Assembly (NCBI GenBank): GCA_012959785.1
Contig: DUCM01000017.1
Coordinates: 1 to 64,000 of the forward strand
Reading direction: 5' to 3'
Length of the DNA: 64,000 nucleotides
DNA from: Planctomycetota bacterium
GTDB taxonomy: Bacteria > Planctomycetota > UBA1135 > GCA-002686595
Positions 17,001 through 24,162 of the stretch are shown one piece after another (within the stretch, counting starts at the first letter, position 1; each line of letters opens with the position of its first letter). The notes beneath the pieces are model-generated. The model searched no databases, was not told the DNA's origin, and saw only the letters and a list, made by a program, of their open reading frames with translations. A program made the position numbers and the translations under genes.

Positions 17001-18097
17001 TCAGCGACACCGACCTGCGTCTGGCCTCCTCCCTGCCGAGCTTGACGGCCCTTCAAGGGCGGCTGCGCTTAGACGGCGCGCACCTCGAACTCGAGGATCT
17101 GCGCGGCGAGGCTGGCGGCGCGCCCTTTGAAGCTGAGGGCACGGTGCTCTTCCAGGGCGCAAAAAGCGAAATACAAATCTCCCTTGAGGGCGAGGACCTG
17201 TTGATCTTTCGCGACCGCAAGGCGCGGGTGCGGGCGGCCCTGGACCTGACCCTCGCAGGCGCCCTGGACGCTCTGTCAGTGCAGGGCAAGGTCGAGCTCA
17301 CCAGTGGCCGCTACGCACCGGCGCCCGAGTTTCTTTCCCTGCGCGGCACTTCCCGAGCCCGCCGCGCCCGGGGTTTCCAACTCTTCAGTCTGCGCGAGGC
17401 GCCCCTCGACGAGCTGCGTTTCGATATCGAGCTCACATCGCGGGCGCCCTTCGTGATTCGCAATAACCAGATCGACGGCAGCGTGCGGCCCGAACTGCAC
17501 CTGGGCGGCACGGGCCTTCTGCCAGTTTTGACCGGCACGGTCTACCTCGACCGCACCCTCCTCGACCTGCCTTCATCGCGCCTCGAACTCACAGGCGGCA
17601 CGCTTCTGTTCCACCCCGAAGACCCCTTCTTACCCGTGGTCGAGTTGACAGGTCGCACGCGAGTCCTGGGTCACAGCATTTTGGCTTCGATTTCGGGGCC
17701 CTACGATGCGCCCGAGGTGATCTTGAATGCCACGCCGCACCTGAGCGGGGAAGCCGCTCTGTTGCTCTTATTAACCGGTCGTCTGCCCGACGACCCGGAC
17801 GCCGGCGACCCCGCCGCGGCGGCCAACCGAGTAGCCCTCTATCTCGCCAAGGACAGGCTGGCCAACTGGTTCTCCGATGGATCGCCCGCCAGCCCAGATT
17901 CGGCCCTGGCGCGCTTTGACATCGCCAGCGGCCGCGATGTGAGCAAGAACGGCGTGGAGACCATCGAGGCCAGCCTGCGCCTCACGCAGACCCGCGGCCT
18001 GAAACTCTGGCGACGCAAGCACCTCTATCTCACCGGCGGTCGAGATCGCTTCGAGGACTACAACATCGGCCTGCGCCTCATCTGGCTCCTACGATGA
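14030..18097 (+). CDS. tamB: translocation/assembly module TamB-like protein
   Basis: A 1,355-residue protein with an N-terminal membrane anchor (YGLWGGLLVALLMLFGHRL, about residues 16-34) and a very long beta-rich repetitive body of the AsmA/TamB type, ending in a TamB (DUF490) C-terminal domain: PELHLGGTGLLPVLTGTVYL and LLLLLTGRLPDDPDAG. TamB spans the periplasm and works with an Omp85 partner in outer-membrane protein insertion or lipid transport. No ATG or GTG opens the frame near the N-terminus; TTG at 14030 is 7 bases after a TAGACT box, so the mRNA may be nearly leaderless. Its stop overlaps the Omp85 gene start as ATGA. Confidence 0.82.
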   Translation: MNDPAALPTRKRRATKYGLWGGLLVALLMLFGHRLWLPSLASACLPRLARETAGVELEARVIRLDGGQLELRGVAASSTEVGGPLRSLQAERVVLRYSLAALWREGLGGLEALAVEGLHLDLLLTGEGESLTESSATGLPELPERLPRIDVEIAKLALALPGGVTCSANAARLVANDEGHLDLGQLTFSGGPPDSTWTTRPLALRGRWQSAVVHDLVLLVDAQPLLRSERANLARILEGAEPIEIEFDIGGGLSAFVDGAGLRGSLHLERVNLNDLYAAAPIAIAVPQLRGELTLATEVSLAWNDLGAARASADFSLADLRYGDLAVEFCRAQARLENGWLDMPSLEFKQVNNRLHIERLRWPLFEARAGAWLQSASASAELEVNNLAALASLFAGDYVDLPPHKIALALEIKTGRAEILHGSLESAGGHLRLGAAELVAGRTWRDPWTVSLTGEAQLRDLGEVGRLFGRDDWHGSLEGDLQIAGTWPEVRGGSTLAGNDLRFGALAVGSLGFDLTLEEQRLQLTRLEASGEGIELKASGTYLLDSARFEESNLTLAVPELNILAGDLFQSGTASVRASWSGPFDDIALEGLVESQGLHIAGLAIESARASFAVRGREWRCDELQARSDFGDLKAAFAFELDAAGQLTRAALERFSLLREGRGLTLEERAELDIQHDAQGLAARWSRLVLAGAAGRLETSGSLSAAQLNLDIEAQALAPGVFLEGVAGAPLQLAAVDGVLHLAGPPGAPEFESRALFSGLSLGSKAVCDLRWSARSAAGRIELEEFGLSSGEQVNLALAGSLPLAFWRRGPPGAVDLRLNLDLDLGILAELGDLAKDDSPAGRVRLDGQVAGSLEALEGHLDLVAEGLRGPPGLHSAAAEAGQLRGRLTLGEGFQLKGLRASLGTALDLDLDLEIDTPTNLWDLVDDPREATQMATVAATASIHQLDLEWLARSFDELVPALSRVRRGRATGELRAGGRLHEAHLAGSLLISDTDLRLASSLPSLTALQGRLRLDGAHLELEDLRGEAGGAPFEAEGTVLFQGAKSEIQISLEGEDLLIFRDRKARVRAALDLTLAGALDALSVQGKVELTSGRYAPAPEFLSLRGTSRARRARGFQLFSLREAPLDELRFDIELTSRAPFVIRNNQIDGSVRPELHLGGTGLLPVLTGTVYLDRTLLDLPSSRLELTGGTLLFHPEDPFLPVVELTGRTRVLGHSILASISGPYDAPEVILNATPHLSGEAALLLLLTGRLPDDPDAGDPAAAANRVALYLAKDRLANWFSDGSPASPDSALARFDIASGRDVSKNGVETIEASLRLTQTRGLKLWRRKHLYLTGGRDRFEDYNIGLRLIWLLR

Positions 18098-20163
18098 GAA
18101 GCGCACCCCAGCGGCGAGCGCTGCTCGCTCTGTTCTGTCTATTCGCTCTCTTGAGTTGCCGCTCGAACGGTCTCGCCGGCGACCAAAACCTGTGGGACGG
18201 CGGCAGCTTCGAGTTCTTGGTGCAGGGCAACGATTCCGTTTCCCGCCAGGTCCTGCGCGAGCTGGCGGCGCCGGAACTCTCGGACTTTCGCGAACGGGGC
18301 TGTCCGCGCTCGGCGGCGGACGATGCGGCCTATGCCCTGGAGACCTATTACCGCGCCCAGGGGTTTGCTTCGGCACGGGTGAGTTATGAGATTCTGCGCC
18401 CGGATGAGGCGCTGCCGCGCTTGACCCTGAAGGTGAACGAAGGCCCGCGCTGTCAGATCAGCGAAATCTCATTTCAGGGCGCCACGGTCTTTGCCCACAA
18501 GGATCTCGCCCTGCTCATGGGCGGCCCCACCACAGCCATCTTGGGCCTGGGCAAGGTCTACTTTGTGCGCGCCGAGGCCGACTCGGCCCGCAGCGCTCTG
18601 GAGACCCTCTACCTGGAGCGCGGTTTTGCCGACATCCAAGTCTCCGAGCCGAGCTTTGAGTTCAACGCCGACAAGACGCGAGTGGCCTTGCACTTCGCCG
18701 TCGACGAAGGATCCGAGTACCTCCTGGGCGAAGTCCGCTTCGAGGGCCTTTCCGGCGCGGAGCTCATGGCCGCGCAGAAGAGCTGCCAGGAACTCTTGGG
18801 CCGGCCCTACTTTGCACGCTTGGGCTTCGAAGCCCGCTCGCGCCTCGCCAGCCTCTACACAAACCGCGGCTACGCCGATGCCGAGATCACCCTGGAGGAA
18901 GTGCGCGAAGAGCAAGGCGCCCGGGTGATCCTGAAACTCAACCTGCAACGCGGTCCCAGAGTGCGCATCACCGCGATCGAGGTTTTGGGCAACGAACGAA
19001 CCCGCGCGACCTTCATCCGCCAGCGCATCGAGATGCAGCCCGGCGACTATTACAATCGTTCCCTCGAACGCCAGGCCTTCGGCGAGCTGTACAGCAGCGG
19101 ACTCTTCGAGCGCGTGGACATCTCGCTCGCAGGCACGGGCACGCGGCGCGTCTTGCGGGTGTCTGTGGTCGAAGCGGCAACCCTTAAGTTCTCTGTCGAA
19201 GCCGGCTTTGGCGCCTTCGAGCGCGCCCGGGTGCTGTTTGGGATCAGCGAGGGCAACATCGCCGGCACCGGTCGTTCCCTGACACTAGAAGGCAAACTCG
19301 CCCAGCGCGCCGAGAGCCTACGGCTGTTCCTCAGCGACCCCTGGACCCTCGGTCGCCGCCATGAACTAGGCCTCGCCAGCTTCTACGATCAGCGCCAGGA
19401 ACCCGCCTTTGAAAGCGTGGAACTCGGCGGCAACATCAGCATCAGCCGTCGCGAGTCGCGGCACCTGCGCACCATCCTGGGCTTTGAGTACCGCCTCTCC
19501 GATGCCCAGAGCGTCGAAGTCGATCTCTCCACACCCGAGATCGACGCAGGCCAAAAGAGCTACATCGCAGCCCTCTACCTGACCAGCAAGTACGACTCGC
19601 GGGACAGTGTGTTCCTGCCCACCAGGGGCACCTGGGCTCGGCTGCACTTCGAGGTCGCACCCCGCCAGCTCGGTTCCGAGCTGCAGTTCTCCCGCCTCGA
19701 AGGTCGCATCGCCGCCTACCATCCCCTGGGCGAACACGCCGTCCTGGCCTGGACCCTACAAGGCGGCCTGATCGTCCCCATGCAGTCCTCCAGCGAGATC
19801 CCCTTGCAAGAGCGCTACTTCAATGGCGGTCAGAACAGCGTGCGCTCTTTCGGGATGAGCGAGCTCGGCCCGCAGGACACCGGGGGCCACCCCATCGGCG
19901 GTGAGGCTTACAGCGTGGCTTCCTTGGAGCTGCGCCAAAAACTACCCGGCAACTTCACCGGCGCGCTTTTCGTCGACGCCGGCCATGTAGCCGCCGAGGC
20001 CGGCAGCGCCCTCGAGTTCCGCAACATGGGCTTTGCCTACGGCCCCGGCCTGCGCTGGCTCCTGCCCATCGGCCCCCTGCGCATCGACTGGGGCATCAAC
20101 CCAGATCCAAAAGGCAACGAGGCCGACTGGGTCCTGCAGTTCAGCGTGGGCGTGGCGTTCTGA
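18094..20163 (+). CDS. Omp85-family outer membrane assembly protein (BamA/TamA-like)
   Basis: A 689-residue protein with POTRA repeats (about residues 40-340; for example VKVNEGPRCQISEISFQGA and LNLQRGPRVRITAIEVLGN) and a C-terminal beta-barrel (about 350-689) ending in FSVGVAF with a terminal aromatic. The barrel contains GGQNSVRSFGMSELGP, corresponding to the conserved loop-6 (V/I)RG(F/Y) region. Coupling to the tamB-like gene makes it the likely TamA partner. Unusually for Omp85 proteins, the N-terminus (LALFCLFALLSCRSNG) has a plausible lipobox, LLSC. Together the pair indicates a diderm envelope. Confidence 0.85.
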   Translation: MRSAPQRRALLALFCLFALLSCRSNGLAGDQNLWDGGSFEFLVQGNDSVSRQVLRELAAPELSDFRERGCPRSAADDAAYALETYYRAQGFASARVSYEILRPDEALPRLTLKVNEGPRCQISEISFQGATVFAHKDLALLMGGPTTAILGLGKVYFVRAEADSARSALETLYLERGFADIQVSEPSFEFNADKTRVALHFAVDEGSEYLLGEVRFEGLSGAELMAAQKSCQELLGRPYFARLGFEARSRLASLYTNRGYADAEITLEEVREEQGARVILKLNLQRGPRVRITAIEVLGNERTRATFIRQRIEMQPGDYYNRSLERQAFGELYSSGLFERVDISLAGTGTRRVLRVSVVEAATLKFSVEAGFGAFERARVLFGISEGNIAGTGRSLTLEGKLAQRAESLRLFLSDPWTLGRRHELGLASFYDQRQEPAFESVELGGNISISRRESRHLRTILGFEYRLSDAQSVEVDLSTPEIDAGQKSYIAALYLTSKYDSRDSVFLPTRGTWARLHFEVAPRQLGSELQFSRLEGRIAAYHPLGEHAVLAWTLQGGLIVPMQSSSEIPLQERYFNGGQNSVRSFGMSELGPQDTGGHPIGGEAYSVASLELRQKLPGNFTGALFVDAGHVAAEAGSALEFRNMGFAYGPGLRWLLPIGPLRIDWGINPDPKGNEADWVLQFSVGVAF

Positions 20164-20181
20164 GGGGAGGGAGTAGCGCTT

Positions 20182-22797
20182 CTATTTGGCGGAGCGTTTC
20201 TTTTTGGCGGAGCGTTTCTTCTTGACGGTCCTCTTGCGCGTGGCCTTCTTCTTGGTGGTCTTCCTGCGAGGCGGTTTACGCCGCTTCGGCGAGCAGCCCT
20301 CGTTCTCGGTGTCGAAAGCGATGGCGAGGACATCTTCAACCCGTTGGACGAAGTGAAACTGGAGGTGCTTCTTGGCGGCGGCGGGGATGTCGTCGAGGTC
20401 GTGGCGGTTCCTCTTGGGCAGGATGATGGTGGAGATACCCGCCGCCAGAGCTCCCAAGACCTTGGTCTTGACGCCCCCCACCGGGAGCACCAGGCCGCGC
20501 AGGCTGATCTCGCCAGTCATGGCGAGGTCGCTGCGAACTCGGCGATTGGTGTAGAGCGAAACCAGCGCCGTGTAGAGGGCCACTCCAGCGCTGGGGCCGT
20601 CTTTCGGAATGGCGCCGGCGGGAATGTGTACATGCAGATCAAACTTCTCGAAGAGCTCGCGTTCGATGCCGAGCTTCTTTGAGTGGCTTCGCACCAGGGT
20701 CTGGGCCGCCTGCGCGCTCTCGCGCATGACATCGCCCAAAAGCCCCGTGAGGGTTAGTCGACCACGGCCCTCCATCAGGGCAGCCTCGATAAAGAGAATC
20801 TCTCCTCCCACGGGAGTCCAGGCCAGGCCCGTGGCCACGCCCGGGGTGGCGCAACGCATGGCCAACTCGCTCTCGAACTTGGGCGCGCCCAGGATCTGAC
20901 GCACCTGCTTGGGCCCGATTTTCATCGAACGCCGTGACTTGGCCACGATGCGCGTGGCCACATGGCGACAGATGGCACCGATTTCCCTCTCGAGGCCGCG
21001 CACCCCGGCCTCGCGGGTGAAACTCTTGATGATGAGTTCAATGGCCGGGCGCGTGATGTCGCACTGGGCTTGGGTGAGCCCGGTTTCTTCCAGGCGCCGC
21101 GTGACGAGGAAGCGCGCTCCGATTTCGAGCTTTTCCTCAGCGGTGTAACCGGGCAGGTGAATCACCTCGAAGCGGTCGCGCAGGGCCGGCGAAATGGCCG
21201 CCAGCACATTGGCCGTGCCAATGAAGAGCACACGATGCAAGTCGAAGGGCACACCCAGGTAGTTGTCGCGAAAGCTGTTGTTCTGCTCGGGGTCGAGGAC
21301 CTCGAGCAGGGCCGCCGACGGATCGCCGCCAATGCCCTGGCCGAGCTTGTCCATCTCGTCCAGCATGAAGACCGGGTTGTTGGTCCCGGCGCGCCGCAGA
21401 CCGCTGATCACATTGCCGGGCAAGGCGCCCACATAGGTACGGCGGTGACCACGAATCTCGGCCTCGTCATGGACGCCGCCGAGGCTGACTCGTACAAACT
21501 CGCGCTGCATGGCCCGCGCTACGCTCCTGCCGAGGGAAGTCTTGCCCACCCCCGGCGGGCCCACCAGGCACAGGCTCATGCTCTTGCCATCGGGCTTGAG
21601 TTGCCGCACGGCGAGGAACTCGATGATGCGCTCCTTGACCTTCTCCAGGCCGAAATGGTCCTGGCCCAGGATGCGCGCAGCGGTCTTGATGTTGAGCCGA
21701 TCGGTGCTGCTCTCCGACCAGGGCAGCTCAATCATGACTTCGAGGAAGGTGCGCACTATGGAGGCCTCGGCGGCGCCATCGGGCATGCGTTCGAGGCGCG
21801 CGAGTTCCTTGCGGGCCTCCTTTTCGGCCTCTTCGGGCATCTTGGCCTTTTCAATGGCCAGGGACAACGCCTCGATCTCCGTCGACTTGTTATCCGTCTC
21901 GCCCAGCTCGCGGCGGATGGCGCGCAACTGTTCGCGCAGGTAGTACTCGCGTTGGGCCTCCTCGAGGGTGCCCTGGGTTTCGTCGCGGATCTTTTTCGAG
22001 AGTCGCAAGACCTCGGCCACATGACCGAGTTTGAGAGCCACGAGTTCGAGGCGCTCGCGCACATCAAAGGTCTCGAGCACCTCCTGGCGTTCCTCCACGG
22101 GCACATCCATGAAGGTCGCCACCATGTCCGCCAGCATCGCCGGCGAGCCGATATTCTCCACCGCCATGGCCAGGTCTTCCTGGGAACCAGAGGAGAGGCT
22201 CAAAACCTCGCCAGCCTGTTCCTTGAGGGCGTGAAAGCGCGCCTCGATATCGGTGTCTTCTTCGTCGAATTCAGGCTCCTCGATGATCTCGATGCGAGCG
22301 ATGGGCAAAGGATCCTCGGCCACGAACTCGATCACGCGACAACGCTGTTCCCCCTGGCAGATGGCGTGGTGGCGACCATCGTCAGCGGCGATGTAGCGCA
22401 CCACCTCGGCCACGGTGCCCACGGTGTAGAGGTCTGCGGCGGTAGGCATCTCCACCGATTCCTCGCGCTGCAGGAGCAGAGCCAGGGGCGACTCGGTGCG
22501 CACGGCTTCCTGGATGGCCTCGATCGACCGCGGCCGACCAATCATCAGAGGCAGAACCACGCCAGGGAAGAGCACCATGTTGCGCACCGGCACGACGAAG
22601 AATTGGCCTTCGGGCAGGGCATCGGGGTGGCGCCCGCCTTCTGCTTTAGACTCAGCAGAGGGGCTCTCTTCTGCGGAAGCCTGGCTCGCTTTTTCTTTGT
22701 CTTCCTTGGGAGACGGTTTGTCTTCCTTGGGAGCCGGTTCCTGGGCTTCGGTGTCGTCGCGGCCCTTCTTCAAATCGTCATTCAAGTCGTCGTTCAA
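20182..22797 (-). CDS. lon: ATP-dependent Lon protease
   Basis: An 871-residue LonA-type protease that degrades misfolded and regulatory proteins in the cytoplasm. The LAN substrate-binding domain starts at FFVVPVRNMVLFPGVVLPL, the AAA+ domain has Walker A GPPGVGKTSLG (about residue 412) and Walker B VFMLDEMDKLG, and the protease domain has catalytic Ser in KDGPSAGVAL (about 735) and Lys in LPVGGVKTKVLG (about 778). Two features are unusual: a 55-residue acidic, Lys/Glu/Ser-rich N-terminal extension and a Lys/Arg-rich C-terminal tail. The start is TTG at 22797 within three DDL repeats; no ATG or GTG opens the frame earlier, and GGAG precedes it. Confidence 0.93.
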   Translation of the reverse strand: MNDDLNDDLKKGRDDTEAQEPAPKEDKPSPKEDKEKASQASAEESPSAESKAEGGRHPDALPEGQFFVVPVRNMVLFPGVVLPLMIGRPRSIEAIQEAVRTESPLALLLQREESVEMPTAADLYTVGTVAEVVRYIAADDGRHHAICQGEQRCRVIEFVAEDPLPIARIEIIEEPEFDEEDTDIEARFHALKEQAGEVLSLSSGSQEDLAMAVENIGSPAMLADMVATFMDVPVEERQEVLETFDVRERLELVALKLGHVAEVLRLSKKIRDETQGTLEEAQREYYLREQLRAIRRELGETDNKSTEIEALSLAIEKAKMPEEAEKEARKELARLERMPDGAAEASIVRTFLEVMIELPWSESSTDRLNIKTAARILGQDHFGLEKVKERIIEFLAVRQLKPDGKSMSLCLVGPPGVGKTSLGRSVARAMQREFVRVSLGGVHDEAEIRGHRRTYVGALPGNVISGLRRAGTNNPVFMLDEMDKLGQGIGGDPSAALLEVLDPEQNNSFRDNYLGVPFDLHRVLFIGTANVLAAISPALRDRFEVIHLPGYTAEEKLEIGARFLVTRRLEETGLTQAQCDITRPAIELIIKSFTREAGVRGLEREIGAICRHVATRIVAKSRRSMKIGPKQVRQILGAPKFESELAMRCATPGVATGLAWTPVGGEILFIEAALMEGRGRLTLTGLLGDVMRESAQAAQTLVRSHSKKLGIERELFEKFDLHVHIPAGAIPKDGPSAGVALYTALVSLYTNRRVRSDLAMTGEISLRGLVLPVGGVKTKVLGALAAGISTIILPKRNRHDLDDIPAAAKKHLQFHFVQRVEDVLAIAFDTENEGCSPKRRKPPRRKTTKKKATRKRTVKKKRSAKKKRSAK
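20185..20220 (-). repeat. 18-bp tandem repeat encoding the lon C-terminal KKRSAK repeats
   Basis: Two exact adjacent 18-base copies encode the final KKRSAK-KKRSAK residues of Lon. The repeat forms the end of a Lys/Arg-rich tail encoded by about 20185-20290. Confidence 0.8.
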
Positions 22798-22865
22798 GTC
22801 ATCTTCTCCGGCTTCCGGGGCCGCGCATTCAGGTGCGGAGCCGGTGGCGAGCTGGGCTGCGCAGC

Positions 22866-22894
22866 ATTATGACCCAGCCTCGTCCCCGGTCCAA
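22866..22894 (-). promoter_or_regulatory. sigma-70-like promoter of lon
   Basis: On the reverse strand TTGGAC (22894-22889), a 17-base spacer and CATAAT (22871-22866) form the best sigma-70 match in the window, 68 bases upstream of the lon TTG. It lies just after the stop of the Cys-rich gene, so lon is probably transcribed separately from the aldehyde oxidoreductase operon. Confidence 0.6.
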
Positions 22895-22906
22895 GCCCGT
22901 CCGCCA

Positions 22907-23134
22907 TCAGGCGCCGCTATAGGGCACAAAGCAGGCGCGCGGGGCGCGACAATCGTCCACACAGGTGGGCTCGCAGTCGGGGCCGATGCTCTCCTGGGTT
23001 TTTTCGCACCAGGTGTGGCAGGAAGCGTCGAGCAGATCCTCGTCAAGAAGAGGCGCACGGCGCTGGATCACCAGCTTCTTGGAGCACAGGTGCCGGCAGA
23101 AGGAACTGATCTGGATGCTTTCGAAGGCAGTCAT
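22907..23134 (-). CDS. small cysteine-rich hypothetical protein
   Basis: A 75-residue protein with eight cysteines: Cys13 and Cys17 (CRHLC), Cys39 and Cys43 (CHTWC), then Cys54, Cys58, Cys62 and Cys68. The regular CxxxC spacing suggests metal or Fe-S binding. There is no signal peptide. It follows the FAD-subunit gene by 17 bases in the same direction, so it is probably the last gene of the aldehyde oxidoreductase operon and might assist cofactor insertion or electron transfer. I do not recognise the family. Confidence 0.7.
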   Translation of the reverse strand: MTAFESIQISSFCRHLCSKKLVIQRRAPLLDEDLLDASCHTWCEKTQESIGPDCEPTCVDDCRAPRACFVPYSGA

Positions 23135-23151
23135 GGGAGCAAATTAGGAGT

Positions 23152-24156
23152 TCAAGCCAGGTGTCGCAGGGCCTTTTGGCAGAGCCCGTTCGCCAGGCGC
23201 ACCTTGTAGCCATTGTGTTCCAGGGGCTCGGCGCCCTCCACGGCCAATTCCGCGGCGCGGCGCCAGGTGGCGGGCTCATGAGGTTTGCCCACGAGGTAGT
23301 TTTCGGCCTTGGTGCAACGCCAGGGGATTGGCGCCACACCGCCGAGGACGATCTTTGCTGCCTTGATCTCGCCGCCCTCCACAGCGCCGCCCTCCACAGC
23401 CAACGCCACGGCCACCGAAGCCAGGGCGAAATCAAAGGAGCCCCGTTCGCGGAACTTCAGGTAGCAGCTGCGCCAGGGGCTCGGCAACCTCGGAACGCTC
23501 ACGCCCACCACGGCCTCGTCCGCCTTGAGTACATTCTCGCGCTCCACACTGCCCTCGTTGGGCAGGGTAAAAAAGTCCTCGAGCAGCATATCCCGCCGGC
23601 CGCGCCCGCCGGCGATGGTCACCGTGGCGTCCAGGCAAACCAGGGCCGGGGCCAGGTCCGAGGGGTGCACGATGTACGAAGGTCCGCCGCCAAAGATCGC
23701 GTTGTATTTGTTCTGGCCAGCCTCGGCGAAACACTCATGGCCGCCCTTCTTGATGCAGGGCGCGTGTTCGTTGCGGTAGTACCAACAGCGCGGACGCTGG
23801 CAGAGGTTGCCGCCCAAGGTGGCCTGGCTGCGAATCTGGGGACTGGCCACGGACTCGGCCGCCTCGGCGATGGCCGTCCAACCGGCGCGCAACTCGCCGT
23901 GGCGTTCCAGGCTCACCAGACGCACCAGGGCGCCCAGGGTCAGGGAGCTACCGCAGTGGATGGTATCCAACCCGGGGATGCCGGTCAGGTTGACCAGGGC
24001 CTCGGGCTCCACCAAATGGTCCTTCATCTCCCCCAAGAGATCCTGGCCCCCCGCCACGAGGCGCGCGGCGTTGAAAGCTGCGGGCCCGCGGCTGTGGGGC
24101 AAGAGTTTCAGGGCCTCGTCGATGCTGGCGGGCGAGTAGATCTTGAAGCTCTTCAT
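23152..24156 (-). CDS. FAD-binding subunit of molybdenum aldehyde oxidoreductase (PaoB-like)
   Basis: A 334-residue FAD subunit of the xanthine dehydrogenase family. FAD-binding blocks are RLVAGGQDLLGEMK and TLGGNLCQRPRC; the CO dehydrogenase flavoprotein C-terminal domain begins around residue 210. Between them an insert has four cysteines (about 117, 122, 132 and 140, in CQRPRC, APCIKKGG and HECFA) that matches the extra [4Fe-4S] site of E. coli PaoB and of 4-hydroxybenzoyl-CoA reductase. It passes electrons from the Fe-S subunit to an acceptor. It is the third gene of the operon, 6 bases after the molybdopterin subunit. Confidence 0.87.
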   Translation of the reverse strand: MKSFKIYSPASIDEALKLLPHSRGPAAFNAARLVAGGQDLLGEMKDHLVEPEALVNLTGIPGLDTIHCGSSLTLGALVRLVSLERHGELRAGWTAIAEAAESVASPQIRSQATLGGNLCQRPRCWYYRNEHAPCIKKGGHECFAEAGQNKYNAIFGGGPSYIVHPSDLAPALVCLDATVTIAGGRGRRDMLLEDFFTLPNEGSVERENVLKADEAVVGVSVPRLPSPWRSCYLKFRERGSFDFALASVAVALAVEGGAVEGGEIKAAKIVLGGVAPIPWRCTKAENYLVGKPHEPATWRRAAELAVEGAEPLEHNGYKVRLANGLCQKALRHLA

Positions 24157-24162
24157 GGGGAA

